A stretch of 64,000 nucleotides of DNA from Limosilactobacillus reuteri subsp. reuteri (GTDB lineage Bacteria; Bacillota; Bacilli; Lactobacillales; Lactobacillaceae): positions 1,201,501-1,265,500 of the forward strand of contig NC_009513.1 of assembly GCF_000016825.1 (NCBI RefSeq), written 5' to 3'. Under the pieces are notes generated by a model, which saw nothing but the letters and a program-made list of their open reading frames with translations, ran no database searches and was not told the origin of the DNA. This document shows, piece by piece, positions 54,115 to 63,521 of this stretch (position 1 is its first letter; every line of letters starts with the position of its first letter). The translations under genes were made by a program, and so were the position numbers.

Positions 54115-54534
54115 TTAATACTTGGACTTCTTAGTCTTACCGTCCCACGCACGATAACCATCTTTTAAAATATAAAGGTGGTTATACCCATGCTTACCTA
54201 AAAATGCAGCAGCCTGGGTACTTAATGTCATTCCTTCATCATATAAGTAAACCGGCAAGTCCTTCCGCAATTCGCCATATTGTTGACGAAGATATGGATA
54301 AGGCAAGTTACGTGCACCAAGAATGTGACCTTGTTTAAAGTCATTTTCTTGTCGCAAGTCAATAACCTGTGCTTTTCGCATTCCTTGCTTAAAGTCATCT
54401 TGACTAAGGACAGTTGCATATCTCTTTCGACGGTAAGTCTGAAATGCCCAGCTAAAAATCCATACTAACAAGATGATTATAATGACTGTATTAAGAATCA
54501 TCAAGCCAGAGCTAACTCCAAGTACCACGATCAT
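54115..54534 (-). CDS. Membrane-anchored rhodanese-like protein lacking the active cysteine
   Basis: The 139-residue protein has an N-terminal membrane helix (about 4-30) and a cytosolic rhodanese domain (about 40-135) with VIDLRQENDFKQGHILGARNLPY and LKDGYRAW. The catalytic-loop cysteine is missing: the loop reads LYDEGMTLST, with Asp99 where sulfurtransferases have Cys. It is therefore likely a non-catalytic binding or scaffold domain. It follows glucokinase by 13 nt, similar to YqhL/YqgP-cluster proteins of other Firmicutes. Confidence 0.85.
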   Translation of the reverse strand: MIVVLGVSSGLMILNTVIIIILLVWIFSWAFQTYRRKRYATVLSQDDFKQGMRKAQVIDLRQENDFKQGHILGARNLPYPYLRQQYGELRKDLPVYLYDEGMTLSTQAAAFLGKHGYNHLYILKDGYRAWDGKTKKSKY

Positions 54535-54547
54535 TTCCCCTTACAAA

Positions 54548-55519
54548 TTAATCTGCGTTTACAAACTGACGAGCTAATGAAGCAGCACCGATAACACCAG
54601 CATCATTACCTAATTCAGCTAACTTCAATTGAGTTGAAGTCCGAACTGTTGGGAAGGCAAATTTTTCAAAGTTTTGCTTTACCCGCTTCAAAAGGAATTC
54701 ACCAGCTGCGGAAACTCCACCACCGATAACAAGGTATTCAGGGTTCAATGCGTTACTTAAGTTGGCAGTTGCTAAACCGAGGTAGAAGCAAACTTCATCA
54801 ACAACAGTATTAGCAAGGTAGTCGTTTTCCTTAGCAAGGTCAAAAACAATCTTGGCTGTAATTTCGTCACCGTTATCAATCATTGCCTTCAAACGACTGT
54901 TACCTTCATATTCTTCCGCTTTATCTTGAGCGATATGAACAATTCCAGTGGCAGATGCATATTGTTCAAGACATCCATGGTTTCCACAAGTACAAAGGTA
55001 TCCATCTGGCTTAACAATCATGTGACCAACTTCACCACCAGCACCAACGACACCGTGGATAAGCTTACCATTGGAGATAAGTCCACCACCAACACCGGTA
55101 CCTAAAGTAATAAATGCAACATCGTCACCTTCATTACCAGCACCCTTCCAACGTTCACCAAGTGCGGCAACGTTAGCATCGTTATCCAGAGCAAATTGCA
55201 TCCCAGTGCCTTGTTCAATGTCTTCTTTAACATTTTGCGTTGTCTTCCAGTTTAAGTTGTAGGCACCAATAACAGTTCCCTTTTCACGGTCAATTGTTCC
55301 GGGAGTTCCCATTCCGATTCCAATAAATTGGTCTCGAGACATTTTGTATAAATCAAGGTGGTGATTAATTGAGTTAATGATGTCTGGCACAATGTGTGAA
55401 CCATCATCCAAAATGTTAGTCCGTAAAGACCACTTTTGTTGAATCTCACCGTTCTCCGTTAAAATTGCAAACTTGATAGTAGTACCACCAAGGTCAACAC
55501 CAATTAATTTCTTAGCCAT
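54548..55519 (-). CDS. glk: ROK-family glucokinase
   Basis: The 323-residue glucokinase phosphorylates glucose entering by non-PTS routes. It has DLGGTTIKFAI (about 6-16), a DNDANVAALGE active segment, GTGVGGGLIS, then the ROK zinc motif CTCGNHGCLEQYAS. It is cotranscribed with yqgQ and the rhomboid gene, as in the B. subtilis yqgP-yqgQ-glcK cluster. Confidence 0.96.
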   Translation of the reverse strand: MAKKLIGVDLGGTTIKFAILTENGEIQQKWSLRTNILDDGSHIVPDIINSINHHLDLYKMSRDQFIGIGMGTPGTIDREKGTVIGAYNLNWKTTQNVKEDIEQGTGMQFALDNDANVAALGERWKGAGNEGDDVAFITLGTGVGGGLISNGKLIHGVVGAGGEVGHMIVKPDGYLCTCGNHGCLEQYASATGIVHIAQDKAEEYEGNSRLKAMIDNGDEITAKIVFDLAKENDYLANTVVDEVCFYLGLATANLSNALNPEYLVIGGGVSAAGEFLLKRVKQNFEKFAFPTVRTSTQLKLAELGNDAGVIGAASLARQFVNAD

Positions 55520-55543
55520 AATGATTCCTTTCCTGGGTAAGGT

Positions 55544-55783
55544 TTAATACAGTTTACCCCTTTTAATTCTCGTTTGTTCTTCACGATGTTCTTTACGCAA
55601 AACAATCTTTGCTTTTGTATAAGTTGAATTATCTACAACTCCTGATTGATAGAGGTTATCAAGCTCAATGGCCATTAACTCAATATCATACAGGCGCTTA
55701 CCAACATATACAAACACGTTGAATTCTTTTAATAGTTGCTGAACATCGTATAGTGTGCGGTAGTTTCTTGAGGCGATCGCCAT
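55544..55783 (-). CDS. YqgQ-family protein (DUF910)
   Basis: The 79-residue helical protein has the family pattern TLYDVQQLLKEFNVFVYVGKRLYDIELM. Its function is unknown, though it lies next to glucokinase and rhomboid genes across Firmicutes. GAAGTG lies about 8 nt before the ATG. The tail is strongly basic (EEQTRIKRGKLY). Confidence 0.9.
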   Translation of the reverse strand: MAIASRNYRTLYDVQQLLKEFNVFVYVGKRLYDIELMAIELDNLYQSGVVDNSTYTKAKIVLRKEHREEQTRIKRGKLY

Positions 55784-55789
55784 AAATTA

Positions 55790-56449
55790 TCACTTCAATT
55801 CTAGAGTCAAAATTACCAAACTTACCGTTAATACAGCTCCACTTAAAAACTGTTTTAGGTGATCAACAGTTTCTAGCATGGGAGCACCAACAATAAATGC
55901 AATGAAAAAGCCACCAAAAAGGCCGCCAATATGTCCTATCAAGTCAACTCCTGACAGGAAAAAATCCATCACAATATTAATAATAACAAATAACAAAAAA
56001 GTACGACTTAAGACGCGAACAATAACGTTATGGCGAAAACAAACGCCTAACATTAAAAATGCGCCAAATAATCCAAAAATAGCAGTACTAGCACCAGCTG
56101 AAATTGTCGATGGCATGAAGACCGCGCTGGTAAAGTTACCAAAAAGCGCACTGACAAAGTATATGACTACCATTCGCCAATGACCGAAAAATTCTTCAAT
56201 ATAACGGCCGATATATAAAAGCGTAACGCTATTGACTACTAAGTGTGATAAACCAACATGAAGGAACACAGGTGATACTAAGCGCCACCATTCACCTTCC
56301 CTGATTAAGGGCGTACTACGAGCCCCCATATTCAGGAGGGTTACTGTATTAGTTGAGCCACCTGCATAAACTAACCAGCAATAAACTAATACCTGAAAGA
56401 TTATTAAGGTAAGCGTCACGGGCGCTAATCTTAGTCCCTGCGTCCGCAT
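55790..56449 (-). CDS. Rhomboid-family intramembrane serine protease
   Basis: The 219-residue polytopic protein has about six membrane helices with the catalytic serine in SAGASTAIFGLFGA (Ser121) and the histidine in DLIGHIGGLFGG (His173), plus the conserved GEWWRLVSPVFLH loop. Rhomboids cleave membrane substrates; the target here is unknown. It is the counterpart of YqgP but lacks that protein's large N-terminal soluble domain. It starts 3 nt after fthC. Confidence 0.92.
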   Translation of the reverse strand: MRTQGLRLAPVTLTLIIFQVLVYCWLVYAGGSTNTVTLLNMGARSTPLIREGEWWRLVSPVFLHVGLSHLVVNSVTLLYIGRYIEEFFGHWRMVVIYFVSALFGNFTSAVFMPSTISAGASTAIFGLFGAFLMLGVCFRHNVIVRVLSRTFLLFVIINIVMDFFLSGVDLIGHIGGLFGGFFIAFIVGAPMLETVDHLKQFLSGAVLTVSLVILTLELK

Positions 56450-56452
56450 CTT

Positions 56453-57007
56453 CTATATCCCCGGTAAATACAACACTTTATCTATTCGCTGATCGAATTC
56501 TTCTGGTTCCCATTCGTTCTCTTCAGCCAGTTGCGTTGTCAATGCCATTGAAACTTTAGGACCCTTATAGTTTTTTAGGTAACGATCATAATAACCGCCA
56601 CCAAAGCCCAACCTGTTACCAGATGCGGTAAAGGCTACTCCAGGAACAACCATCAAATCAATCTCATCTGGAGAATAAACTTTGCCATCATGTGGCTCTA
56701 AAATACCAAAAGACGTCTCGTCGAAATCGGTATCCTCATTTAATTCAACAAATTCCATTTGACGATGAGGCAACGTCCGTGGAATAACAATCTGTTGGCC
56801 CTTATGACGCGCATGAAGGATAATAGGTGCAGTATCAATTTCAAAAGATTGACTTAAAGTAACAGCAATTGTCTTAGCCCCTGTCCATTCAGGTTGATCA
56901 TATAGCAAAGATGCTAACTTTCGCTCTTCGTAAAGACGGGTGTTTAAATCTAATTGTTGAAGGCGCGCAATATATGCTTGTCGTAACTCTTTCTTTGAAT
57001 AAGCCAT
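56453..57007 (-). CDS. 5-formyltetrahydrofolate cyclo-ligase
   Basis: The 184-residue enzyme recycles 5-formyl-THF to 5,10-methenyl-THF. The ATP/substrate motif RLGFGGGYYDRYL lies near residue 130, with VVPGVAFT before it. It is the first gene of the fthC-rhomboid-yqgQ-glk group (B. subtilis YqgN) and has a clear promoter. AAAGGAG lies rather far (13 nt) from the ATG. Confidence 0.93.
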   Translation of the reverse strand: MAYSKKELRQAYIARLQQLDLNTRLYEERKLASLLYDQPEWTGAKTIAVTLSQSFEIDTAPIILHARHKGQQIVIPRTLPHRQMEFVELNEDTDFDETSFGILEPHDGKVYSPDEIDLMVVPGVAFTASGNRLGFGGGYYDRYLKNYKGPKVSMALTTQLAEENEWEPEEFDQRIDKVLYLPGI

Positions 57008-57057
57008 TATGTTATGACCGCTCCTTTATAGTGAAGTAACAAACGGTATCAGATTTT

Positions 57058-57086
57058 ATTATCGCCGCTTGAGGGAATTTATGCAA
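57058..57086 (-). promoter_or_regulatory. Promoter of the 5-FCL-rhomboid-glk operon
   Basis: A minus-strand TTGCAT (57081-57086), a 17-nt spacer and GATAAT (57058-57063) lie about 50 nt before the cyclo-ligase gene. Confidence 0.65.
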
Positions 57087-57112
57087 GCGTTTTTTTATAA
57101 AAATAAATAAAA

Positions 57113-57133
57113 AGAGCCGGTCTCCCAGCTCCT
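57113..57133 (-). terminator. Terminator of rpmG
   Basis: The minus-strand stem GAGC-t-GG pairs with CC-g-GCTC and is followed by TTTTTATTTATT. Confidence 0.75.
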
Positions 57134-57144
57134 TTATATGGTCA

Positions 57145-57294
57145 TTACTTAGTTTCCCGATGTAATGTAACCTTTTGTTCCCGTGGACAGTACTTGTTTA
57201 ATTCAAGACGATCTGGGTTGTGACGACGGTTCTTGCTAGTTAAGTAAGTCCGTTCGTGGCATGAAGTACATTCAAGTGTAATGTTGACACGCAT
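57145..57294 (-). CDS. rpmG: 50S ribosomal protein L33
   Basis: The 49-residue L33 ([20 protein letters not shown] at its start) has GGAGG 8 nt before the ATG. It retains the first CxxC pair but only one cysteine of the second (YCPRE), so zinc binding is doubtful. This partly degenerate state lies between the zinc-plus and zinc-minus forms. It is too short for the usual frame-length cut-off but unmistakable. It sits upstream of the cyclo-ligase gene and behind the PBP gene. Confidence 0.95.
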   Translation of the reverse strand: MRVNITLECTSCHERTYLTSKNRRHNPDRLELNKYCPREQKVTLHRETK

Positions 57295-57407
57295 TATTTT
57301 GACCTCCAAACTATTTCTTTTATTTAACGTGGTTATTTATCGTAACCCTAACTCGTACAACTATATCATTTATTCTTCTATTTGGCTAGTAATTTATCAA
57401 AGTTTGT

Positions 57408-57421
57408 TAAGGAAATTTCCT
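57408..57421. repeat. 14-bp perfect palindrome
   Basis: AAGGAAATTTCCTT lies 12 nt beyond the PBP stop codon. It is too A/T-rich and too short a hairpin to be a convincing terminator; it may simply be chance. The rest of the gap to rpmG shows a TATAGT-like -10 but no clear -35. Confidence 0.3.
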
Positions 57422-57432
57422 TGACAGTTTAA

Positions 57433-59511
57433 TTAGTCACCAAAACCCTTGGGACTCTGAACAGTCTTCCAGTAGGCCTCAAAAATTTGTTTTGCCATTG
57501 TCAGGTTGGCACCACCATCGGAATTTGAAGCTCCTGGAATAGCCAAAGCAACTACAACTTGTGGATTATCAGATGGCGCAAATCCGGCAAAACTTAGCGT
57601 AGTTGTTGAGTGCGACTTGTAGTAGGTTTCGGCAGTCCCTGTCTTACCAGATACTGATGGTTTAACAGATGCCAACGGTTTACCAGTAACATAACGGTTA
57701 GAACCATGAACCACTTGATAAAGCCCTTGTTTAACGACATCAAAGTCAGCTTTAGAAGCAGGAATGGTTAATTGAACTTGGGGCTTTGTTGTATATTCAA
57801 CGGCACCAAGTTGACCATTGGCTTTCGTACCACGGATTTCTTTAACAATGTATGGACGCATCCGGTTACCACCGTTAGCAATGGTAGACATATATTGGGC
57901 AAGTTGAATCAAAGTATAACCATCATAGTTACCATATGACAAGTCAAGTGCTGAACCGATATGCTTTTGGTCAGCAGGTCCTGTATAACCGCTTGTTTCA
58001 CCAGGCAAGTCGATTCCAGTTTTAACTCCGAGTCCAAACATGTTGAAGTAACCCCGCGCTTTAGCAAAAATACTTGGCTTCATCGTAATTTGCGCATTCG
58101 GTGTATATTTCATTCCTGCTTCTTTCATGAGTAGTTGCATCATATAAGAGTTGGAAGAAACTTCGAGGGCCGTTGCTGCATTAATTGCCATATTTGCTGA
58201 GCCGCCATGGTTAAACCATGATCCCTTAGATGAAGTTCCAGCAAGCTTAATTGGCATATCGGTTAAGGTATTATTTGTTGGCGTAATTACACCATCCATT
58301 AATGCCCCCATGACCATCGCCGGCTTTACAACGGAACCCATCGTAATTGGGTGGTTGATAGCACCAATTTCATCAGGGGTTTCTTTACCTGTTTCTGGGT
58401 TACGATCAATACCAGCCATCGCATAAATTGCACCGGTATTTGGATTCATTACTACTGCATATACCCCAGTAGAGTACTGGTTTCCGGCAGCCGAGTAATT
58501 GTTTTTCAAAATCGATTGAACTTGCTTTTGGAACTTTGAATTAATCGTCAATACAAGGTTATCACCCTTCTTACCAGGGTACTTAGTCTTTTCTTTAGTT
58601 ACGTCATTTCCATCAGTAGTAACCTCAGTTTGTGACTTCGACCCGGCTAAGGTTGATTGGAACTGCTTTTCAAGATAACTTTGTCCAACGCTATCATTTC
58701 GAGAATATCCTTGAGCAAGCAGTGAGTTAACTTCATCACTTGGTAAACCAGTAGTTGAGACAGTTCCTGTTAACGATTGAATATCTGTGCCTTGTGGGTA
58801 ATTACGAGTCCAAGACGTGCCGATCTTTACCCCTGGCATTTCATTCAGGTGTTCTCCAACTGCTGCAAGCTCTTTAGCACTAACACCTGTTTCTTTAATA
58901 TAAGTTGTCGAAAGGGAATATGCTCCACTCATTGCCGCATAAATTCGGGCATTATTCTTTTGCTGATCAGTAAGCTCCCATGAATCAGGATGCTTGCTCA
59001 AATATTCGAGAGCTTTATCATATTTAGTATCTTCAGAATCGGCATCTGAAGTCTTGACATGTTTCAAAACACTCTTAAGCCGCTCTTTATCAGCAAGGTA
59101 ATAATCCTCTTCATTTCGATCAGTTAAGCGTGAATTCTTATTAGAGACAGACACATATTTTCCTAAACGATTAGCAATCTGATAGAGCTGATCAGTAGTT
59201 ACATTGGCCCCTTTGGTATAGGTAATGGCTTGATGAGTTTGATTACCAACAAGAACGTTCCCTTGTGAATCATAAATCATCCCCCGTTGTACGTTATTCG
59301 TCTGCGTTGTTGTATCTGATCGCTTTACTTCCGCTTTAAATGATGTTCCTTGCAGAACTTGAAGATAAAACAGTCGAATAGTTAACGCTAATAACAAGAT
59401 ACCAACAATCCATAGTAGCATGTTCAGCCGGAATGGAATAATTGACTGCGCATTTTGACGCTTTTTGGTACGTGAACCAAATAAGTTCATTATTCGATCA
59501 AAGAATTTCAC
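57433..59511 (-). CDS. Class B penicillin-binding protein (PBP2b-type transpeptidase)
   Basis: This peptidoglycan transpeptidase has an N-terminal membrane helix (RLNMLLWIVGILLLALTI), a dimerisation domain with RGMIYDSQGNVLVGN, and the penicillin-binding domain: SVVKPA (SxxK), SSNSYM (SxN) and GKTGTAET (KTG). I prefer a GTG start ending at 59511, preceded by AAGGAG, over the ATG ending at 59532, which has no ribosome site and overlaps AAGGAG itself; the product then has 692 residues. Adjacent rpmG and fthC match the lactobacillal elongation PBP locus. Confidence 0.92.
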   Translation of the reverse strand: MKFFDRIMNLFGSRTKKRQNAQSIIPFRLNMLLWIVGILLLALTIRLFYLQVLQGTSFKAEVKRSDTTTQTNNVQRGMIYDSQGNVLVGNQTHQAITYTKGANVTTDQLYQIANRLGKYVSVSNKNSRLTDRNEEDYYLADKERLKSVLKHVKTSDADSEDTKYDKALEYLSKHPDSWELTDQQKNNARIYAAMSGAYSLSTTYIKETGVSAKELAAVGEHLNEMPGVKIGTSWTRNYPQGTDIQSLTGTVSTTGLPSDEVNSLLAQGYSRNDSVGQSYLEKQFQSTLAGSKSQTEVTTDGNDVTKEKTKYPGKKGDNLVLTINSKFQKQVQSILKNNYSAAGNQYSTGVYAVVMNPNTGAIYAMAGIDRNPETGKETPDEIGAINHPITMGSVVKPAMVMGALMDGVITPTNNTLTDMPIKLAGTSSKGSWFNHGGSANMAINAATALEVSSNSYMMQLLMKEAGMKYTPNAQITMKPSIFAKARGYFNMFGLGVKTGIDLPGETSGYTGPADQKHIGSALDLSYGNYDGYTLIQLAQYMSTIANGGNRMRPYIVKEIRGTKANGQLGAVEYTTKPQVQLTIPASKADFDVVKQGLYQVVHGSNRYVTGKPLASVKPSVSGKTGTAETYYKSHSTTTLSFAGFAPSDNPQVVVALAIPGASNSDGGANLTMAKQIFEAYWKTVQSPKGFGD

Positions 59512-59741
59512 AGTTTTATAATTCTCCTTCATCGTAGTGAATCTATTTTAACAAAAATTACCTGCTTTAACAGATAGTTACCACTACTAACGTGAAAATA
59601 ATACTCTTTATTTTATAAGAAATGAAGAATTTATTCCAATGATTTAATGAAATTTAATGAACAATAGTAATGAATATCATTTTCAAAAAGGATATGATAA
59701 TGTGGATGTGTCTATTTAATTGAGAGAAGGAGAATTTTGCT

Positions 59742-62357
59742 GTGTTTTTATATCAACATCATCGTTTATATCGACGCAAAATTTTGATTACAAGTTTCCT
59801 GTTACCAGTTATTTTGATGGCTTGCTATTTTGCATACCGTCAAATGACTCCCTTTGGCAAAAGCAGCTTATTAACCGTTGATCTCGGTCAACAATATGTC
59901 GATTTTTTCAGTTACCTTCGAAATACCATTCTCCACCATCCCAGTAGTTTCTTTTATTCGTTTAGCAAAGGGCTGGGTGGCGAAATGTTTGGAACTAATG
60001 CATATTACTTGCTAAGTCCATTAAACTTAATTTTGTTATTTTTCCCTGCTCAACACCTTGCAACTGGGATAACCATCGTTACACTCGTTCGATACGGTCT
60101 AGCGGGATTGAGTTTTGCCTGGTTAATGCAAAAAACGGAGCTACAACAGGGGTGGCGAATTTTAGCATTCAGTACAGTCTACTCAATGAATGGCTGGATG
60201 ATTGCCAACCAATTAAATATGATTTGGCAAGATGCTTTAATACTTTTGCCGTTAATTATTTGGGGACTCCTTAAACTTATTTATCAAAATCGTGTTGGCA
60301 CTTATATCGCTTGGCTAGCCGTAATACTGATTGATAATTATTATATGGGCTGGATGATTGCCATCTTTACTTTTCTATTTTTCCTCTGGCAAACACCAGC
60401 TTTGGCGTCATGGCGACAACGGGGAGTAATCTTTCTCCGCTATCTCGGTAGTTCGCTGCTTGCGGCGGGGATTTCAGCAGTCATTTTATTGCCAACTTTC
60501 TATGCCTTGATGCAAAGTAAAGGGACGTATACTGAAACCAAGATTCACAGCCGTTTTGAGTACTTTGCTCCTAAAATGCTTGGGAAACTTGTTCCCGGAT
60601 CATTTAATTTTAATCAAATGCCAAGCGGTCAGCCCAACATTTATATTGGAATGCTATTAATGCTCGGTGCTTGTCTCTACTTTTTCAACAATCGCTTTGA
60701 CCTTCGTCGTCGTTTGATTGGGGCAGCCATTTCTATTTTCTTTATTTTCTCATTCTGTTACGAACCATTAGATCTTTTATGGCATGCCGGACAGTTTCCA
60801 GTTTGGTACCCTTATCGTTTTTCCTACCTTTTCTCTTTCTGGTGCATCTATCTTGCAGCTAAAGTGCTTCAACCTGATTTCAAAATAAAAAAGCGCAGTG
60901 CACTTATCCTGACGTTGCTTATTATCGCAATTTACTGGTATGTTGGTATGCTTAACTTATCGTATATTAATAGCAATCAACGGAATATCGGCTTATGCTT
61001 TGCGCTGATCGCTGTTAGTTGCCTTTGTATTCCCCGAACAAATTCACCGCGCTTATACGACGCGCTTCTTGTTCTCCTTGCTGTCTGTGATATTTCTATG
61101 AGTGGGTACACGGCGCTTAATAAGATCTCTTACGTTTCACAGCCTGAATTTGGCAACTACACTATTGCTCTTGATAAAAGTGTAGAAAAACTAAAGAAAC
61201 ATGATCCAGGCTTCTACCGCGTTGCCAAAACTTTTATGCGAACAAAAGATGACCCCTTCCAAGCAGACTTTAATTCTGGTGACCATTTTGGTTCGACCTT
61301 AGAACCGCCAATTCCAGCCTTCATGGGTGCAATTGGGCAGCCAGATGGGGATGGCTTTGTTACGTATACTAATGGAACTCAAGTGAGTGATGCGCTTCTT
61401 GGTTACAAATACACTATGAACGCTCGGAACACTTCAGCTGGACAGGCATTACCCCTATCAGGTTTCCGTCCCGATTGGTATAGTTACCCATTAGTAGGAT
61501 CAACTTCAGCAGTCAATCTCCGTGAGAATCCACATGCCCTTCCGATCGCATTTGGAGCTAATGCCGCCATCCTCCACCTTCAACGGACAACAATGGATCC
61601 GTTAAATTATCAGTCACAGATTTTCCAAACGCTTGCCGGTCGTCCAACACTTCATTCATTATTTGCCGTTCAAAACTTTAATTCCGTTAAATTCAATAAT
61701 GTTCAAAGTGCTAAGCAAATTACTGGCACGATCTTTAGAAAGCAAAACCTGCTTAAACCAGCATCAGTTCAACTAGAATTTATTCCGCCAACCAACGATT
61801 CTTACTACTTAACACTCGGACCAAACGTTGAGGATAATGCCACAATTACGATGAATAACAAAAAATTCACCCAATATGACACCTTTCGTAATACGGTAGT
61901 AATCAACGTTGCTCATGATCAAAAAGGGCAAAAAATCCTTGTCAATTTGCAACTAAAGAAAGCTACACTTTGGATGCAAAACGTTAGTATCTATCAACTA
62001 AAGCAACGACCATTTATGGCCAGCTTAAAGACTCTCCAAGAATCTCCCTTAAAGATTAGTTCATACCGTAGTAATCGAATCGTTGGTACAGTCAATCTCC
62101 AGCGGAATCAGCGAGTATTGATGACTACTATCCCTGCTGCCAAGGGTTGGCACGTTAAGGTAGATGGTAAGCCTACTACTCCCCAGACCGTACTTAATAC
62201 GTTTATGGCTATCCCAATGAGTCCCGGAAAGCATCGGGTTGAATTTTATTACCGACCACCATTCCTCATTCTTGGACTTATAATTACAGTTCTAAGTCTC
62301 GGCTTAACTGGATGGTGGGTTAAGAAAGAACATCAAATAAAGACAATTTTTGATTAG
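59742..62357 (+). CDS. YfhO-family polytopic membrane protein
   Basis: The 871-residue protein has about twelve N-terminal membrane helices (to about residue 450), a large extracytoplasmic domain and a final membrane helix near the C-terminus (PPFLILGLIITVLSLGL). Early motifs LLTVDLGQQYVDFFSYLR and SFSKGLGGEMFG are typical of YfhO. YfhO-like GT-C proteins glycosylate teichoic acids or other surface polymers in Firmicutes; that activity is inferred. It starts at a GTG with GAAGGAG about 10 nt upstream. It is a single gene, divergent from the PBP gene. Confidence 0.88.
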   Translation: MFLYQHHRLYRRKILITSFLLPVILMACYFAYRQMTPFGKSSLLTVDLGQQYVDFFSYLRNTILHHPSSFFYSFSKGLGGEMFGTNAYYLLSPLNLILLFFPAQHLATGITIVTLVRYGLAGLSFAWLMQKTELQQGWRILAFSTVYSMNGWMIANQLNMIWQDALILLPLIIWGLLKLIYQNRVGTYIAWLAVILIDNYYMGWMIAIFTFLFFLWQTPALASWRQRGVIFLRYLGSSLLAAGISAVILLPTFYALMQSKGTYTETKIHSRFEYFAPKMLGKLVPGSFNFNQMPSGQPNIYIGMLLMLGACLYFFNNRFDLRRRLIGAAISIFFIFSFCYEPLDLLWHAGQFPVWYPYRFSYLFSFWCIYLAAKVLQPDFKIKKRSALILTLLIIAIYWYVGMLNLSYINSNQRNIGLCFALIAVSCLCIPRTNSPRLYDALLVLLAVCDISMSGYTALNKISYVSQPEFGNYTIALDKSVEKLKKHDPGFYRVAKTFMRTKDDPFQADFNSGDHFGSTLEPPIPAFMGAIGQPDGDGFVTYTNGTQVSDALLGYKYTMNARNTSAGQALPLSGFRPDWYSYPLVGSTSAVNLRENPHALPIAFGANAAILHLQRTTMDPLNYQSQIFQTLAGRPTLHSLFAVQNFNSVKFNNVQSAKQITGTIFRKQNLLKPASVQLEFIPPTNDSYYLTLGPNVEDNATITMNNKKFTQYDTFRNTVVINVAHDQKGQKILVNLQLKKATLWMQNVSIYQLKQRPFMASLKTLQESPLKISSYRSNRIVGTVNLQRNQRVLMTTIPAAKGWHVKVDGKPTTPQTVLNTFMAIPMSPGKHRVEFYYRPPFLILGLIITVLSLGLTGWWVKKEHQIKTIFD

Positions 62358-62379
62358 AAATAAAGGTTTGACTAGCAAT

Positions 62380-62427
62380 AAAGCTCTTTAGCATACTATC
62401 ATTGGACAGTACATGCTAAAGAGCTTT
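62380..62427 (+). terminator. Bidirectional terminator after yfhO-like gene
   Basis: A perfect 15-bp stem (62380-62394 with 62413-62427), with T runs on both sides, lies between convergent genes. Confidence 0.9.
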
Positions 62428-62442
62428 TTCACTATATAAAAA

Positions 62443-62832
62443 TTAATGCTGCGATGCTCCAGTAGAGGCATCAGCCTTATTATCGGAATGATCATCAGCG
62501 TCATTAACAAATCCAGCTACGTCAGGTGTATCGCCATCTTCATGTTGAAAATGAAATACCAGTCCGTCTACTTGCGGATCATAGTCAACAGTAGTGATAA
62601 GATCCTTAAAAAACCATTCATCTAGCGAATCAATGTGGTAATTAATGCCATCCTTTTTTACCTCTAAAATCGGGTCAACTGGCTTATCTTCACGAGTAAA
62701 TCCTTGCGAAAAGCCATGATGGACTTCAGTTTGACCATAAGTTTTGCCGTAAAACTTTACTCCATTCCCAGGTTCTAATCCCATTTCCTCACGAAACCAT
62801 TGACTTGCAGCATCAGTAATAATCAATTTCAT
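62443..62832 (-). CDS. HesB/YneR-like protein
   Basis: The 129-residue protein matches the YneR branch of the HesB-like (Fe-S biosynthesis) fold: KLIITDAASQWFREEMGL, HHGFSQGFT and YHIDSLDEWFF. It contains no cysteine at all, so it cannot ligate a cluster in the IscA manner. A hydrophilic acidic tail of about 30 residues follows the domain. Function unknown; the YneR branch also commonly lacks the cysteines. Confidence 0.8.
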   Translation of the reverse strand: MKLIITDAASQWFREEMGLEPGNGVKFYGKTYGQTEVHHGFSQGFTREDKPVDPILEVKKDGINYHIDSLDEWFFKDLITTVDYDPQVDGLVFHFQHEDGDTPDVAGFVNDADDHSDNKADASTGASQH

Positions 62833-62912
62833 TTTTCTTCCCTCCTACGTTTGTTGATATCGCTTTCATACACCTTACTATAGCATAGTAGAGCAACAAT
62901 ACCAATAAGAAA

Positions 62913-62968
62913 AGCGAGAGGGAGCGAGACAGAAGTTACAAGTAACTTCTGTCTCGCTCCCTCTCGCT
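62913..62968. repeat. Perfect 27-bp palindrome, solo copy of repeat family
   Basis: Arms 62913-62939 and 62942-62968 are perfectly complementary around 2 nt. The core GGGAGCGAGACAGAAGT is identical to the right terminal repeat of the element at 45590-45754. On the minus strand it is followed by TTTTCTTATT, so it can terminate greA. Confidence 0.85.
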
Positions 62969-62981
62969 TAAAAGATATTGA

Positions 62982-63458
62982 TTAATCAACCTTAACAATC
63001 TTTAACTTAATTGTCCCATTAGGAACTTCAACTTCAACTACTTCGCCGACCTTGTGACCAAGTAATCCCTTTGCCATTGGAGATTCATTCGAAATCTTAC
63101 CATTAAATGGATCAGATTCTGATTCACCAACAATTTGGTATTCTTCTGGTTCTTCATCTGGCAATTCTTGAATAGTAATTGTCCGTCCCATGGATACTTC
63201 ATCCTTGTCGACATCTTCATTATCGATAATTTCAGCATATTGAAGCATGTTTTCAATTTGCGCAATCCGGCTTTCAACCATTGCTTGTTCATCTTTTGCT
63301 GATTCATATTCTGAATTTTCAGATAAATCACCATAACTACGAGCAATCTTTATCCGCTTAATAACTTCTGGTCGACGCTTCAAGCGGTATTCTTCAAGTT
63401 CGTCTTCAAGCTTTTTCTTCCCTTCAAGGGTCATTGGAAAAGTTTTTTCTTCAGCCAT
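62982..63458 (-). CDS. greA: Transcription elongation factor GreA
   Basis: GreA rescues backtracked RNA polymerase. The 158-residue protein has the N-terminal coiled coil with the acidic tip [20 protein letters not shown] (about residues 38-57) and the C-terminal FKBP-like domain ending KLKIVKV. The ATG ending at 63458 has GAGGAG 8 nt upstream. It follows udk by 63 nt; the udk-greA pairing is common in Firmicutes. Confidence 0.97.
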   Translation of the reverse strand: MAEEKTFPMTLEGKKKLEDELEEYRLKRRPEVIKRIKIARSYGDLSENSEYESAKDEQAMVESRIAQIENMLQYAEIIDNEDVDKDEVSMGRTITIQELPDEEPEEYQIVGESESDPFNGKISNESPMAKGLLGHKVGEVVEVEVPNGTIKLKIVKVD

Positions 63459-63521
63459 TATAAACACTCCTCATAATTTATCCAGTGCAACATTACCATT
63501 TCTACTTCAGCTTGTAAATAC

